Positions 43,828-54,679 are shown, counted from the first letter of the stretch. The stretch: DNA of 64,000 nt from Sandaracinobacteroides sayramensis (GCF_022014495.1 NZ_JAKLSQ010000001.1:286739-350738), one strand, 5' to 3'. The notes: generated by a model from the sequence alone, not told the origin. Made by a program: numbers and translations.

Positions 43828-45228
43828 TCAGTCGGCGCGGTTTTCCGCCGGCGCCTCGACATGCAGCGCTTCGAACACCCGCTTTAGGAAACGCTGCTGA
43901 TCCCAGGCGGAACGGTCGGGTTGGAAGCCGAGGCGGACGATGACCGTGCGGGTTTCCGGCACGATGGTCACATATTGGCCGCCGAAACCGGCCAGTTCCA
44001 GAGTCTTCCCCTTCTGCCCCGGAACACCGCCCCGGAACCATGTCTGGGTGCTGTAACGGCCTCCGGAAAGCGCGGTCGGGGTGGACATGCGCTCCACCCA
44101 TTCGGCCGGCAGGATCTGCCGATCGTGGAACTGCCCGCCGTCCGCCAGCATCAGCCCGAAACGCGCCCAGTCATGGGCGCCCATGAAGAGGAAGGTGGAG
44201 CCGATGAAATCCCCTTCCGCATCCTGCTCGAACACGGCGGTGCGCAGGCCCATCGGCTGGAACAGCGCGGCGCGGGGGAACTGGTTCCAAGCCTGCTCGG
44301 AAAGACCGGACTTCAGCCGCGCCACCCGCATCAGGATGTTGGTGTCGCCGCTGGAATAATAGAAGCGGCTGCCGGGCGCCTCGCGGCGCGGCTTGCCGGC
44401 TGCGAACAGCGCCGCCGAATTCTCGGCATAGAGCATCCGCGCCGGGTCGCCGCCGGCGCCATAATCCTCGTTGAAGTCGAGGCCGGATTCCATGTTCAGC
44501 AGATTGTCGACGCTGATCCCGGCGCGCGGGTCGCCGGCGTTCGCCGTCCATTCCGGCAGCAGCCCCTTGTCGCCCGGCGAAATCTTGCCTTCGGCCGCCA
44601 ATATCCCGACCAGCGCCGCCGAGACCGTCTTCGCCATCGAGGCGGAATATTGCGGCGTCATCGCGTGGAAACCGCGCGCATGCACCGAGCGGATCAGCCG
44701 CCCCTCATGCACGATGACGATGGATCGGGTGACGGGATCCACCTCCGGATTGCCATAGGCGCCCTGCTTGAAGGCGTCGGCGATCGCCAGATCCAGCCCC
44801 TTGGCGTCGATGGCTTTGCCTGGGACAGCCTTGGCGGGAGGCGGCGAAAGCGAATCCCCCTGCGGCCAGGGGCGCGGGTCGGGCGTCAGCGTCAACGGCC
44901 GCCCGGCGCCGTCGCCGGGGCGGCCGACGGCACAGCCCAGCCCCGGCTTGTGCCCCGCCGTCATGAAGGCCAGCCCCAGCGGGCCGGCCGAGACTTCGCC
45001 TTTCTGCCGGTCGATGTCGGCCTTGAAGTCGCCCAGCCGCTTGTCCAGCTTCGGCCCCAGTTCATAGAGGCGGACATCCTCCTCCGTCCGCCCTTGCAGG
45101 AACACCGCCGTGCAGAGCGTGCGGGCAACCAGACCGGCGGCGACCGGGGCGGCATCGACCGTCTCCTGCACCTGGCCGCAGGCCGCGAGCGAAAGCAGGA
45201 GGGCGGCGAGAAAAGGCTGGGGACGCAT
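43828..45228 (-). CDS. Serine hydrolase, class C beta-lactamase-like lipoprotein
   Basis: 466 residues. The N-terminus MRPQPFLAALLLSLAACGQV has a lipobox (LAAC) for membrane anchoring. The beta-lactamase-like domain has the SxxK motif in YSASMAKTVSAALVG and a YSS in FYYSSGDTNILM, with a later HDWARFGLMLADGG; the family includes esterases and D-aminopeptidases as well as lactamases. Substrate unknown; resistance should not be assumed. Convergent with the HIBCH-like gene by 7 bp. Confidence 0.85.
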   Translation of the reverse strand: MRPQPFLAALLLSLAACGQVQETVDAAPVAAGLVARTLCTAVFLQGRTEEDVRLYELGPKLDKRLGDFKADIDRQKGEVSAGPLGLAFMTAGHKPGLGCAVGRPGDGAGRPLTLTPDPRPWPQGDSLSPPPAKAVPGKAIDAKGLDLAIADAFKQGAYGNPEVDPVTRSIVIVHEGRLIRSVHARGFHAMTPQYSASMAKTVSAALVGILAAEGKISPGDKGLLPEWTANAGDPRAGISVDNLLNMESGLDFNEDYGAGGDPARMLYAENSAALFAAGKPRREAPGSRFYYSSGDTNILMRVARLKSGLSEQAWNQFPRAALFQPMGLRTAVFEQDAEGDFIGSTFLFMGAHDWARFGLMLADGGQFHDRQILPAEWVERMSTPTALSGGRYSTQTWFRGGVPGQKGKTLELAGFGGQYVTIVPETRTVIVRLGFQPDRSAWDQQRFLKRVFEALHVEAPAENRAD

Positions 45229-45423
45229 GCGGCGAAACTAGCGGCGCAAGCCGGGCAAGGCCAGCACCCCTTGTCTCATGGCAGACCAACACCCATATGC
45301 ATGGGAACCGCTGAATCGCATTCCGGTGATTCTGGCGGATCGAGCGCCCGGGCAATTCTGCCCTCAGGGCGATTTTTCACAAACAAGGAAAAGGCGCCGC
45401 GAAGCGCCTCTAATGGATATTTC

Positions 45424-45558
45424 ATGTCTTTCGAAACAAGCCGCCCGGCCACTGCCGGACAACGGCGCAACACCCTTATCAATCTGACCCGCAAGGCGAA
45501 TCCGCCGCTTCTGAGCCGCATCGAACTCCGCCGGCTGGTCGCCGAGATGGTGGACTGA
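45424..45558 (+). CDS. Small basic protein, 44 residues, tentative
   Basis: [18 protein letters not shown] then [24 protein letters not shown]. The second half is an amphipathic, Arg/Lys-rich helix, and the stretch looks conserved in style, but the family is not recognised. No strong ribosome site is seen. It stands between a lipoprotein gene and the mutase gene. The 195-bp gap before it (45229-45423) shows no gene. Could be spurious. Confidence 0.4.
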   Translation: MSFETSRPATAGQRRNTLINLTRKANPPLLSRIELRRLVAEMVD

Positions 45559-45683
45559 CGCCGGCCGGCCGGGACGCCGCGCCCGGCCATCCACCCCGCC
45601 ATGTCGCATCCTGCGCCCAAAGCCTGATTGACATGCCCGCGCGCGAAGGGTCATTCCCGCTCGCGACTGGAGGTTCAGCAACC

Positions 45684-47879
45684 ATGGCGGACAAACCCGA
45701 ATTGCAGAATGGGCCCGAATTGCAGAATGGGCCCGAATTGCAGGATTGGCAAAAGCTGGCGGCGAAAGAGGTGAAGGGCAAGGACCTCATCTGGCAGACG
45801 CCCGAAGGCATCGCGGTGAAGCCGCTCTACACGCCCGAGGATGTCACGACCGATCCCGGCCTGCCCGGCTTCGCCCCGTTCACCCGCGGCGTGCGCGCCA
45901 GCATGTATGCCGGCCGCCCCTGGACCATCCGCCAATATGCCGGCTTCTCCACCGCCGAGGAGTCGAACGCCTTCTACCGCCGCAACCTCGCGGCCGGGCA
46001 GAAGGGGCTTTCCGTCGCCTTCGACCTCGCCACCCATCGCGGCTACGATTCCGATCACCCGCGCGTGGTGGGCGATGTCGGCAAGGCCGGCGTCGCTATC
46101 GACAGCGTCGAGGATATGAAGATCCTGTTCGACGGCATCCCGCTCGACCAGATGTCGGTTTCCATGACGATGAACGGCGCCGTCATCCCCATCCTCGCCT
46201 TCTTCATCGTCGCCGGCGAGGAGCAGGGCGTCGACAGGAAGCTGCTGGACGGCACCATCCAGAACGACATCCTGAAAGAGTTCATGGTTCGGAACACCTA
46301 TATCTACCCGCCCGAACCTTCGATGCGCATCATCTCCGACATCTTCGGCTACACCAGCCGGGAGATGCCGAAGTTCAACTCCATCTCCATATCCGGCTAC
46401 CATATGCAGGAAGCCGGGGCGACGCAGGTGCAGGAACTGGCCTTCACCATCGCCGACGGCGCCGAATATGTGCGCTACGGCGTCGCTTCCGGCCTCGACA
46501 TCGACAAGTTCGCCGGCCGCCTGTCGTTCTTCTTCGCCATCGGCATGAACTTCTTCATGGAAGTGGCGAAGCTGCGGGCCGCCCGCGTGCTGTGGCACCG
46601 GGTGATGACGCGGCTCGGCGCGCAGGACGAGCGCTCGAAAATGCTGCGCACGCACTGCCAGACCTCGGGCGTGTCGCTGACCGAGCAGGACCCCTACAAC
46701 AACGTCATCCGCACCACGATCGAGGCGATGGCGGCGATGCTGGGCGGCACCCAGTCGCTGCACACCAACGCGCTCGACGAGGCCATCGCCCTGCCGACCG
46801 ACTTCTCCGCCCGCATCGCCCGCAACACGCAGATCGTCATCCAGGAGGAAACCGGGATGACGAAGGTCGTCGACCCGCTGGGCGGCTCCTATTATGTGGA
46901 GGCGCTGACGCAGGAACTGGTCGACAAGGCGTGGGAGATCATCGAGCGGGTCGAGGCCGAAGGCGGCATGGCGAAGGCCGTGGCGGCCGGCTGGCCCAAG
47001 GCGATGATCGAGGAAGCCGCCGCCGCGCGGCAGGCGCGCGTCGACCGGGGCGACGATGTGATCGTCGGCGTCAACAAATACCGGCTGGCGAACGAAGATC
47101 TGCTGGAAACGCTGGAAGTGGACAACACGAAGGTCCGCGAAGCGCAGATCGCCCGAATCAACCAGGTGAAGGCCAGCCGCGACGAAGCCGCCTGCCAGGC
47201 CGCGCTCGAGGCGCTGCGCAAGGGCGCGGCGGCCCCCGCCACGCTGGAGAACAATCTGCTGGCGCTGGCGGTGGAGGCCGCGCGCGCCCGCGCCACGCTC
47301 GGCGAAATCTCGTCGGCCATGGAAGAAAGCTTCGACCGCTACGGCACCGTCCCTACCCCGGTGAAGGGCGTCTATGCTGCGCCCTACAAGGACGACAGCC
47401 GCTGGCATCAGGTGCTGGACGGCGTGAAGGCCGTGGAGCGCCGCCTTGGCCGCAAGCCGAAGCTGCTGGTGGCGAAGATGGGGCAGGACGGGCACGACCG
47501 CGGCGCCAACATCATCGCCTCGGCCTTTGGCGACATGGGCTTCGACGTCGTCTCCGGCCCACTGTTCCAGACGCCGGAGGAAACCATCGTGCTGGCGCTG
47601 GAAAGCGGAGTCGACGTCGTCGGCGCCTCCTCGCTGGCGGCCGGTCACAAGACGCTGATCCCCGAGCTGATCCGAGGCCTGAAGGCTGCCGGCCGCAACG
47701 ACATCAAGGTGATCGCCGGCGGAGTCATCCCGCCGCAGGATTACGACTATCTGCGCGAAGCCGGCGTGCAGGGCATCTATGGCCCGGGATCGAATGTGGT
47801 GGAATGCGCCGCCGACGTGCTGCGCCTGCTGGGCCACAACATGCCGCCCGCCGGCGTGGACGCTGAAGCGGCGGAGTGA
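45684..47879 (+). CDS. scpA: Methylmalonyl-CoA mutase
   Basis: Adenosylcobalamin enzyme interconverting methylmalonyl-CoA and succinyl-CoA. 731 residues in one chain: the catalytic barrel ([85 protein letters not shown]), and a B12 domain with [22 protein letters not shown] at about residue 602, the DxHxxG base-off motif. The start at 45684 (MADKPELQ) has TGGAGG upstream. The N-terminus holds an 18-bp tandem repeat. No cobalamin riboswitch was seen. Used after propionyl-CoA carboxylation. Confidence 0.96.
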   Translation: MADKPELQNGPELQNGPELQDWQKLAAKEVKGKDLIWQTPEGIAVKPLYTPEDVTTDPGLPGFAPFTRGVRASMYAGRPWTIRQYAGFSTAEESNAFYRRNLAAGQKGLSVAFDLATHRGYDSDHPRVVGDVGKAGVAIDSVEDMKILFDGIPLDQMSVSMTMNGAVIPILAFFIVAGEEQGVDRKLLDGTIQNDILKEFMVRNTYIYPPEPSMRIISDIFGYTSREMPKFNSISISGYHMQEAGATQVQELAFTIADGAEYVRYGVASGLDIDKFAGRLSFFFAIGMNFFMEVAKLRAARVLWHRVMTRLGAQDERSKMLRTHCQTSGVSLTEQDPYNNVIRTTIEAMAAMLGGTQSLHTNALDEAIALPTDFSARIARNTQIVIQEETGMTKVVDPLGGSYYVEALTQELVDKAWEIIERVEAEGGMAKAVAAGWPKAMIEEAAAARQARVDRGDDVIVGVNKYRLANEDLLETLEVDNTKVREAQIARINQVKASRDEAACQAALEALRKGAAAPATLENNLLALAVEAARARATLGEISSAMEESFDRYGTVPTPVKGVYAAPYKDDSRWHQVLDGVKAVERRLGRKPKLLVAKMGQDGHDRGANIIASAFGDMGFDVVSGPLFQTPEETIVLALESGVDVVGASSLAAGHKTLIPELIRGLKAAGRNDIKVIAGGVIPPQDYDYLREAGVQGIYGPGSNVVECAADVLRLLGHNMPPAGVDAEAAE
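45696..45743 (+). repeat. 18-bp in-frame tandem repeat in the mutase N-terminus
   Basis: Unit CCCGAATTGCAGAATGGG, about 2.7 copies, coding for PELQNG repeats at residues 5-20. Copies are identical at the DNA level until the last, which ends GATTGG. Confidence 0.9.
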
Positions 47880-47887
47880 AGGCCGTC

Positions 47888-47913
47888 GGCCCTCCGCCTT
47901 CGGGAGGAGGGCC
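47888..47913. terminator. Hairpin between the convergent mutase and malate synthase genes
   Basis: GGCCCTCC, a 10-nt loop, GGAGGGCC. It lies 8 bp after the mutase stop and 15 bp before the malate synthase stop, so it could serve both strands. No T tract. Confidence 0.5.
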
Positions 47914-47928
47914 TATCCAGCCGAAACC

Positions 47929-50034
47929 TCAGCCCCGCTGCTTCGCTTCCGCGCGGAATTTGTGCAGCAAGGGCTCGGTGTAGCCATTGGGCTGCCGCAC
48001 CCCTTCCAGCACCAGCGCCCGCGCCGCCTGGAAGGCCAGGCTGCCCTGCGGATCGCCGGCCATCGGGCGATAGAGCGAGTCGCCGGCGTTTTGCGCGTCG
48101 ACCTTCGCCGCCATCTTCGCCAGCGCCGCTTCCACCTCGGCCTCGGTCACTACGCCGTGCAGCAGCCAGTTCGCCATATGCTGCGAGGAAATGCGCAGCG
48201 TGGCGCGGTCCTCCATCAGGCCGATGTCATGGATGTCCGGCACCTTCGAGCAGCCAACGCCCTGGTCCACCCAGCGCACCACATAGCCGAGGATGCCCTG
48301 CGCGTTATTCTCCAGCTCCTCGCGGATTTCGTCGGGAGACCAGTTGCGGCCTTCGGCCAGCGGGATGCTCAGCAGCTTTTCCAGCGGCGCCACCGGCTCG
48401 GCGGCGCGCTCGGCCTGCCGCGCGAAGACGTCGATGGCGTGATAATGGGTGGCGTGCAGCGTCGCCGCCGTCGGGCTCGGCACCCAGGCGGTGTTGGCGC
48501 CGCTTTTCGGATGGCCCTGCTTCTGCGCCAGCATGTCCGCCATCTTGTCGGGCGCAGCCCACATGCCCTTGCCGATCTGCGCCTTGCCGGAAAGCCCGCA
48601 GGCAAGCCCGATCTGCACGTTGCGATCCTCATAGGCGGCGATCCAGTCGCTCGCCTTCATGTCGCCCTTGCGCAGCATGGCGCCGGCCCGCATCGAGGTG
48701 TGCATCTCGTCCCCGGTGCGGTCCAGGAAGCCGGTGTTGATGAAGACGATACGACCCTTCACCGCCTCTATGCAGGCGGCGAGGTTCGCGGAGGTGCGCC
48801 GCTCCTCGTCCATCACGCCCACCTTGATCGTGTGTCGCTCCAGCCCCAGCAGATCCTCGATGGCGTCGAACAGGCGGTTGGTGAAGGCGGCTTCGGCCGG
48901 CCCGTGCATCTTCGGCTTGACGATGTAGACGGAGCCGGCGCGGCTGTTGCGGAACCGGCCCCGGCCTTGCAGATCGTGCAGCGCGATCAGGCTGGTGACG
49001 ATCCCGTCCAATATCCCCTCGGGCGCCTGCGAGCCGTCCGCCAGCCGCACGGCGGATGTCGTCATCAGATGCCCGACGTTGCGCACGAACAGCAGGCTGC
49101 GGCCGGGCAGGACCAGTTCCGTGCCATCAAGCGCGGTGTAGCGCCGGTCGGCCTCCAGCGCACGGGTGACGATGCGCCCGCCCTTATCGAAGCTTTCCTG
49201 CAAGTCGCCCTGCATCAGGCCCAGCCAGTTGGAATAGGCCAGCACCTTGTCCTCGGCGTCCACTGCAGCCACCGAATCCTCCAGGTCGGCGATCGTGGTC
49301 AGCGCCGATTCCAGCACCACGTCCGCCAGCCCCGCCGGGTCGTCCTTGCCGATCGGGTGCGCGCGGTCGATCACCAGTTCGATGTGCAGGCCGTTGTGGC
49401 GCAGCAGCAGATTGTCGCCGGACCGCGCCACCAGTTGCGAAGGCTCGGCCAGCACCGGCTCTCCGCCGGCCCAGTCCGCCCATTTGCCGCTGGCCAGCGG
49501 CACCGCCCGGTCGAGAAAATCTTTGGCCCAGCCAATCACCTGTTCGCCGCGAACCGGATCATAGCCCTTGCCCGCCGCTTCGCCGGGAATGGCGTCAGTG
49601 CCGTAAAGCGCATCGTAGAGGCTGCCCCAGCGGGCGTTCGCCGCGTTCAGCAGGAAGCGGGCGTTCAGGATCGGCACCACCAGTTGCGGTCCCGCCAGAG
49701 TCGCCACTTCCGCGTCCACATTGCGCGGGGCGACTTCGAACGGCGCGGGTTCCGGCACCAGATAGCCGATTTCGCGAAGGAAGGCCTGATACTCGGCCTG
49801 ATCGACCGGCTGCCCGGCCCGCGCCTGGTGCCAGGCGTCGATCTTTGCCTGGATTGAATCGCGCTCCGCCAGCAGCGCGGCATTTTCCGGCGCGAAGCGG
49901 GCGTAGATGTCGGCAACGCCCTCCCAGAAGCGCTCTACCGCGATCCCCGTTCCGGGAAGCGCCCGCTGCTCGAGGAAATCGGCCAGCGCCGCCGCCACCT
50001 TCAGCCCGCTGCGATCCGCGAAAGTCCCGGCCAT
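47929..50034 (-). CDS. glcB: Malate synthase G
   Basis: Condenses glyoxylate and acetyl-CoA to malate. About 701 residues, single-chain type G. It shows [80 protein letters not shown], with the catalytic Arg, Glu and Asp regions, and a C-terminal Asp loop near [12 protein letters not shown]. Three nearby starts exist (50043, 50040, 50034); GAAAGG is best spaced from the one at 50034. It allows growth on acetate or other C2 sources. A divergent LysR regulator may control it. Confidence 0.94.
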   Translation of the reverse strand: MAGTFADRSGLKVAAALADFLEQRALPGTGIAVERFWEGVADIYARFAPENAALLAERDSIQAKIDAWHQARAGQPVDQAEYQAFLREIGYLVPEPAPFEVAPRNVDAEVATLAGPQLVVPILNARFLLNAANARWGSLYDALYGTDAIPGEAAGKGYDPVRGEQVIGWAKDFLDRAVPLASGKWADWAGGEPVLAEPSQLVARSGDNLLLRHNGLHIELVIDRAHPIGKDDPAGLADVVLESALTTIADLEDSVAAVDAEDKVLAYSNWLGLMQGDLQESFDKGGRIVTRALEADRRYTALDGTELVLPGRSLLFVRNVGHLMTTSAVRLADGSQAPEGILDGIVTSLIALHDLQGRGRFRNSRAGSVYIVKPKMHGPAEAAFTNRLFDAIEDLLGLERHTIKVGVMDEERRTSANLAACIEAVKGRIVFINTGFLDRTGDEMHTSMRAGAMLRKGDMKASDWIAAYEDRNVQIGLACGLSGKAQIGKGMWAAPDKMADMLAQKQGHPKSGANTAWVPSPTAATLHATHYHAIDVFARQAERAAEPVAPLEKLLSIPLAEGRNWSPDEIREELENNAQGILGYVVRWVDQGVGCSKVPDIHDIGLMEDRATLRISSQHMANWLLHGVVTEAEVEAALAKMAAKVDAQNAGDSLYRPMAGDPQGSLAFQAARALVLEGVRQPNGYTEPLLHKFRAEAKQRG

Positions 50035-50149
50035 GCCCATCATCCTTTCAAACCGGCGCCGCCGGCAATTCCATGCGGCTTCGATAGACCGCCGGCAGTC
50101 GTTGCGGTAGGCGCATAAAATTCGAAACAGCTTTTCTTATCAGGAAAAG

Positions 50150-51049
50150 ATGATGGACCCGGATTATGAACTGCTGGCGGCGGTCGTGGCGGCCGGAAGC
50201 CTCTCCGCCGCTGGCCGAGCGCTGCGCATTTCCCCCGCCATGGTTTCCAAGCGGATCGCCCGGCTGGAGGCGCGCCTCGGCGTCCGCCTGATCCACCGCA
50301 CTACGCGCAAGCTGGCGCTGACCACCGCCGGAGAGCGGTTTCACGCCGATCTCCTCACCATCCTCCAGTCCATCCGCGAAGCGGAAAGCCGGCTGACCGG
50401 AATCCGCGACACCCCGCGCGGGCCTCTGCGCGTGTCCGCACCGACCTCGTTCGGGCGGCTGCATGTCGCGCCGCATCTGCACCGCTTCCTCAGCGCCTGC
50501 CCGGATGTGGAACTCAGGCTGGACCTGTCGGACCTCAACGTCGACCTCATCGCCGACCGGGTCGACCTCGCCATTCGAATCACCGCCGATCCGCCCGCCG
50601 GGCTGGAAGCGCATCGGCTGGGCGGCAACCGCCGGATCCTCTGCGCCAGCCCCACCTATCTGAAGCGGCACGGCGCACCCGGGAACCTGGGCGAATTGGC
50701 GCAGCATCGCCTGCTGGCGGCGGACGGCCAGTTGCCCTGGCGCTTGGTGAACGGCCGCCAGCAGCGGCTGGTGGACGGGCGCAGCCATGTGCAGACCAAC
50801 TCCAGCGAAATGGTGCGCGAGCTGGCGATCACCGGGGCGGGAATCGCCCTTCGCTCCATCTGGGACGTGGGCGATCAGCTCGCGGCCGGGGAACTGCTGC
50901 CCGTCCTCCCGGGCTGGGAGGGGCCGGGCGATCTCGGCATCTTCGCGCTGCATCCGAAAGCCGCCAGCGTGCCGCCGGCGGTTTGCGCCTTCATCGACTT
51001 CCTGAAGCATAGCATCGACCCCGCGCGATGGGGGCCGGCCGGGCCGTGA
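50150..51049 (+). CDS. LysR family regulator, divergent from malate synthase
   Basis: 299 residues: a helix-turn-helix at 5-60 (LLAAVVAAGSLSAAGRALR, then ISPAMVSKRIARLEARLGVRLIHRTTRKL), then an effector domain. The 106-bp AT-rich gap between this gene and glcB contains ATAAAATTCGAAACAGC, where promoters probably lie. Control of glcB is inferred from divergence only. Its end is 16 bp from the convergent SLC13-type gene. Confidence 0.92.
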   Translation: MMDPDYELLAAVVAAGSLSAAGRALRISPAMVSKRIARLEARLGVRLIHRTTRKLALTTAGERFHADLLTILQSIREAESRLTGIRDTPRGPLRVSAPTSFGRLHVAPHLHRFLSACPDVELRLDLSDLNVDLIADRVDLAIRITADPPAGLEAHRLGGNRRILCASPTYLKRHGAPGNLGELAQHRLLAADGQLPWRLVNGRQQRLVDGRSHVQTNSSEMVRELAITGAGIALRSIWDVGDQLAAGELLPVLPGWEGPGDLGIFALHPKAASVPPAVCAFIDFLKHSIDPARWGPAGP

Positions 51050-51064
51050 AGCTTCGGCTTGGCC

Positions 51065-52903
51065 TCAGAAAGGCCAGACCACCGGCACCCAGAAGACGCT
51101 GACGAGGAAGAACAGGATCATCATCAGCCCGCCCAGCTTCCAGTAATCGGTGAACTTGTAGCCGCCCGGCCCCATCACCATCAGGTTCACCGGGGTGGCG
51201 ATCGGCGTCAGGAAGGCCGCCGCGCAGGCGACGTTCACGCTCATCAGCACCGGGGTGACGTTCACGTCCAGCCCCCTGGCCGCCAGCACGGCGATGGGGA
51301 TGACGATGAGCGCGGTCGCGGTGTTGGAAATCACCTGCCCGAGCACCGCGGAAATCAGGAACAGGCCGGCGAGCAGCGCCGTCGGCCCGGCGTCGCCCAG
51401 CACCAGCACCAGATTGTCGGCCAGCATCTGCGCCGCGCCCGTCTGGAACATGGCGGTGGACAGCGGCATCATCGCCCCCACCAGGATGATCGTCGTCCAG
51501 TTGATGGCGCGATAGGATTCCTCCACCTTCAAGAGCCCGGTGAGGATCACCGCCGTCGCGGCGATCAGGCCGGCGATCGCCGGCTGCACCAGATCGAAGG
51601 CCAGCATCGCCACCATCGCCAGCAGGATGATGATCGCCGCCTTGGCGCCAAGGCCGAAGGGCACCGCCTGCTTGCGCACCACCTCGGGCGAATCCACCAC
51701 CAGCACCGCCGGGTCGGCCAGATGCCGGTCGAGCGCCGCCCAGCTTCCCTGCACCAGAATCGTGTCGCCCGCCGCCAGCTTCTGCGCGCCGGGCGGCAGC
51801 GCCTCGCCGCCGCGATGGATGGCCAGCACCACCAGTTCCCCGTCGCCCGCCGTCATGCCGGGGAAAGCCATCTCCCCTACCAGCCGGGAGCGCGGCGGCA
51901 CCACCACCTCGGCGAGGCCGGAGGCGCGGTTGAAGAAGGCTTCCTCGATCCCCGGCTTGTCGTCGATCTCCACATCCTCGCTGGCGCCGGCACCGATGAA
52001 GGCGAGACCCTTGGCGCCCGCCAGCGCCGCGACCGTTTCCGCCGGACCGGAAAGGATGATGGACTGGCCCGGCAGCAGCGGCGCTTCCGCCGCCATGGGC
52101 GCGCCTTCGGCGTCCTTCAGCCGCACCACCTTCAGGCCCGGAAAGCCGGCGAGGTCGAGGTTGCGGGCGGCCGTGCCGACGAGCGGCGATTCCTCGCGCA
52201 GCTTCAGCCGGAAGAACTGCCCCTCCAGCCGATATTGTTCGGAGAGCGTGCTGGCGTGGCGCGAGAAGTCGGCGGGAAGCGACGGCCCCTGGGTTTCCGG
52301 CAGCAGCTTCTTGCCGAACAGCAGCATGATGAGAATGCCGCCGATCACCAGCGGGATGCCCACCCAGGCGAATTCGAAGAAGGCGAAACTCTCCCCCGTC
52401 GCGTCCATCAGCGCATCGTTGGTGATGACGGAGATCGGCGTGCCGGACATGGCCAGCATCGAGCCGCAATGCGCCCCGAAGGCCAGCGGCATCAGCAGTT
52501 GCGAGGTCTTGGTGCCGGTGCGGATCGCCATCACCACCACCACCGGCAGCAGCGCCGCCACCGCGCCGTTCACGCTGATCATCGCCGTCAGCACCGCGAC
52601 GATGAGGATGGTGAAGACCAGCAGCCGGGAGCGGCTTTCCGTCCCGGCCCATTTGATCAGCTTCTGCCCCACCCAGGCGGTGACACCGGCCGCCTCCAGC
52701 CCGGCCGACACCACGAACAGCGTGGCGATGAAGATGATCGTCGGATCGCCGAAGCCCGAGAAGACCTCCTGAAGGCTCAGCACCCCCGTCATGTAGAGGG
52801 CGAAGGGCACCGCCAGCGCCACGATCACCACGGGCAGCTTGTTCTGTATGAACAATATCACCGCGCCGATGATGATCAGAAAGACAATGGTGATGTCGCT
52901 CAA
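51065..52903 (-). CDS. SLC13 family permease with two TrkA-C (RCK_C) domains
   Basis: 612 residues. Two membrane halves (about 1-185 and 390-612) hold the repeats SVNGAVAALLPVVVVMAIR and VLGQVISNTATALIVIPIAVLA with the SNT motif. The middle cytoplasmic part (about 200-380) has TrkA-C-like domains (ESPLVGTAARNLDLAGFPGLKVVRL, RSRLVGEMAFPGMTAGDGELVVLAIHR). Substrates in this family are dicarboxylates or sulfate-like anions. The start is a TTG at 52901-52903 with GGGGGAGAGG before it; the ORF upstream is a shadow, as no ATG or GTG fits. Divergent from an AbgT gene. Confidence 0.87.
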   Translation of the reverse strand: MSDITIVFLIIIGAVILFIQNKLPVVIVALAVPFALYMTGVLSLQEVFSGFGDPTIIFIATLFVVSAGLEAAGVTAWVGQKLIKWAGTESRSRLLVFTILIVAVLTAMISVNGAVAALLPVVVVMAIRTGTKTSQLLMPLAFGAHCGSMLAMSGTPISVITNDALMDATGESFAFFEFAWVGIPLVIGGILIMLLFGKKLLPETQGPSLPADFSRHASTLSEQYRLEGQFFRLKLREESPLVGTAARNLDLAGFPGLKVVRLKDAEGAPMAAEAPLLPGQSIILSGPAETVAALAGAKGLAFIGAGASEDVEIDDKPGIEEAFFNRASGLAEVVVPPRSRLVGEMAFPGMTAGDGELVVLAIHRGGEALPPGAQKLAAGDTILVQGSWAALDRHLADPAVLVVDSPEVVRKQAVPFGLGAKAAIIILLAMVAMLAFDLVQPAIAGLIAATAVILTGLLKVEESYRAINWTTIILVGAMMPLSTAMFQTGAAQMLADNLVLVLGDAGPTALLAGLFLISAVLGQVISNTATALIVIPIAVLAARGLDVNVTPVLMSVNVACAAAFLTPIATPVNLMVMGPGGYKFTDYWKLGGLMMILFFLVSVFWVPVVWPF

Positions 52904-53071
52904 AACGCCTCTCCCCCGGTCGCGCGCACGCTGGGGCAAGTCCCTTCGCAAATCAACCGCTTCCTGCGCTTGACAGGCGGTGGAAGAAAGCGCCTTTTGC
53001 CGCCGGATCGGTCTGTTCGGCCGACAAGGCGTCATCAAGGCGTTTAAAGTCTGGGAGGGGGGATCCTGGGA

Positions 53072-54637
53072 ATGGCCGAAACGGCAGCCAAGCGCGGTGG
53101 AATGGACCGGCTGCTCGATGTGATCGAGCGGGTCGGCAACAAGGTGCCCCACCCGGCGGTCATCTTCCTGGTGATGATCGGCGTCGTCATCGTCGCCTCC
53201 GTCATCCTGTCGGCGCTGGGTTCGGCCGTCACGCTGGAGACGACCGACGCCGACGGCAAGCTCGTCAGCCGCGTGGTGGAGGTGCAAAGCCTGCTTTCCA
53301 CCGAAGGCCTGCGCTTCATGCTGACGAGCTGGGTCGACAATTTCATGGCCTTCTCGGCGACGGGGATGATCCTCGTCGCGATGATCGGCGTCGGCGTCTC
53401 CGAGCAGACCGGGCTGGTGGCGGCGCTGATTCGCAAAATCGTGAAGGTGACGCCGGGCCGGCTCATCACCTTCGTCATCGTGCTGCTGGGCGGCCTGTCG
53501 TCGATCGCGGCGGACGCCGGCTATGTGGTGCTGATCCCGCTTGGCGCTCTGGCCTTCATGTCGCTGGGCCGGCATCCGCTGGCGGGGATCGCGGCCGCCT
53601 TCGCGGGCGTGTCGGCGGTGTTCGGGGTGAACCTCCTCATCACCCCGCTCGACGGCGCGCTGACCGAAATCACCAACGACGCCATCGGGCTGGTGAACCC
53701 TGATATGTCGATCGACCTGACGGCGACCATGTGGTTCTCGATCGTCAGCCTGGTCCTGATGTCTGTGCTGTGCGCCTGGATCACCGAGAAGTTCGTGGAG
53801 CCGCACCTGGGCAGCTACGATCCGGCGCAGGCCGGGCATCTCGCCTCCGAAGGCGCCGGCCCCGCGGATGCGCATGATGAAGGCCCTGGCGCCGAGGCGG
53901 AGGCGCGCGGGCTGCGCTACGCCGGCTGGACGCTGCTGCTGGTGCTCGCCGCCATCGTGGCGCTGAGCTGGGGCGAAGGGGCGGTGTTCCGCAACCCGGA
54001 AACCGGCTCCCTCATTTCCGATTCGCCGCTGATGCAGGGGCTTATCGTGCTGGTGGCGATCATCTTCCTGTCGGTCGGCGTCGCCTATGGCATCGGCGCC
54101 GGCACGCTGAAGAGCAGTTCGCAGGCCATCGGCATGATCGACAAGACCTTCAAGAACATGGGGCCGCTGGTGTTCCTGTTCCTGGTGATCGCCCAGTTCC
54201 TGGCCTTCTTCGGCTTCACCAACATCGCGACCGTGCTCGCGGTAAACATGGCGGACGCGCTGGTGGCGGCGAATCTCGGTTCCGTCACGCTCATCATAGG
54301 TTTCGTGATCGCCATCCTGCTGCTGGACATCATCATGCCCGGCGCCATTCCGAAATGGGCGATCTTCGCGCCGATCTTCATCCCGCTGTTCATCCAGCTG
54401 GGCAGCGATCCGGCGACCGTGCTCGCCGCCTATCGGGTGGCGGATTCGCCGATGAACGTGGTGACGCCGCTGATGGGCTATTTCCCGCTGGTGGTGATCT
54501 ATTGCCAGCAATATGTGAAGGATGCGGGCGTCGGCACGGTGATCGCCATCATGCTGCCCTACACGATGTGGCTGGTGCCGATCTGGACGGCTTTGTTGGT
54601 CGGCTGGTATCTGCTGGGGGCGCCGTGGGGATTTTGA
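53072..54637 (+). CDS. AbgT family transporter
   Basis: 521 residues with about 11-13 helices. It has DRLLDVIERVGNKVPHPAVIFLVMI near the N-terminus, then FSATGMILVAMIGVGVSEQTGLVAALIRK and SSIAADAGYVVLIPLGALAFMSLGRHPLAGI, the AbgT signature, with SPMNVVTPLMGYFPLVVIYCQQY near the end. Members import p-aminobenzoyl-glutamate or export sulfonamides. It lies beside, and divergent from, the SLC13 permease; a 168-bp gap between them is expected to hold the promoters, but I saw no clear operator. Confidence 0.92.
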   Translation: MAETAAKRGGMDRLLDVIERVGNKVPHPAVIFLVMIGVVIVASVILSALGSAVTLETTDADGKLVSRVVEVQSLLSTEGLRFMLTSWVDNFMAFSATGMILVAMIGVGVSEQTGLVAALIRKIVKVTPGRLITFVIVLLGGLSSIAADAGYVVLIPLGALAFMSLGRHPLAGIAAAFAGVSAVFGVNLLITPLDGALTEITNDAIGLVNPDMSIDLTATMWFSIVSLVLMSVLCAWITEKFVEPHLGSYDPAQAGHLASEGAGPADAHDEGPGAEAEARGLRYAGWTLLLVLAAIVALSWGEGAVFRNPETGSLISDSPLMQGLIVLVAIIFLSVGVAYGIGAGTLKSSSQAIGMIDKTFKNMGPLVFLFLVIAQFLAFFGFTNIATVLAVNMADALVAANLGSVTLIIGFVIAILLLDIIMPGAIPKWAIFAPIFIPLFIQLGSDPATVLAAYRVADSPMNVVTPLMGYFPLVVIYCQQYVKDAGVGTVIAIMLPYTMWLVPIWTALLVGWYLLGAPWGF

Positions 54638-54679
54638 TCGGGACGGGACAAGCTGCGGACGGCATCCGCATACCCAGAA

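Noticed and set aside
43828-45228. Calling the serine hydrolase an antibiotic-resistance beta-lactamase
   Set aside because: The SxxK fold is shared with esterases and peptidases, the protein is a lipoprotein of 466 residues and the class C YxN motif is not matched.
45229-45683. A cobalamin riboswitch before methylmalonyl-CoA mutase
   Set aside because: No B12-box-like sequence (GCCACTG) was seen in the leader.
51065-54511. A 1148-residue minus-strand frame running through the SLC13 gene and on across the AbgT gene
   Set aside because: Only the last 612 residues look like protein. The upstream part is antisense to the clear AbgT gene and is His/Arg/Gln-rich, as high-GC shadow frames are.
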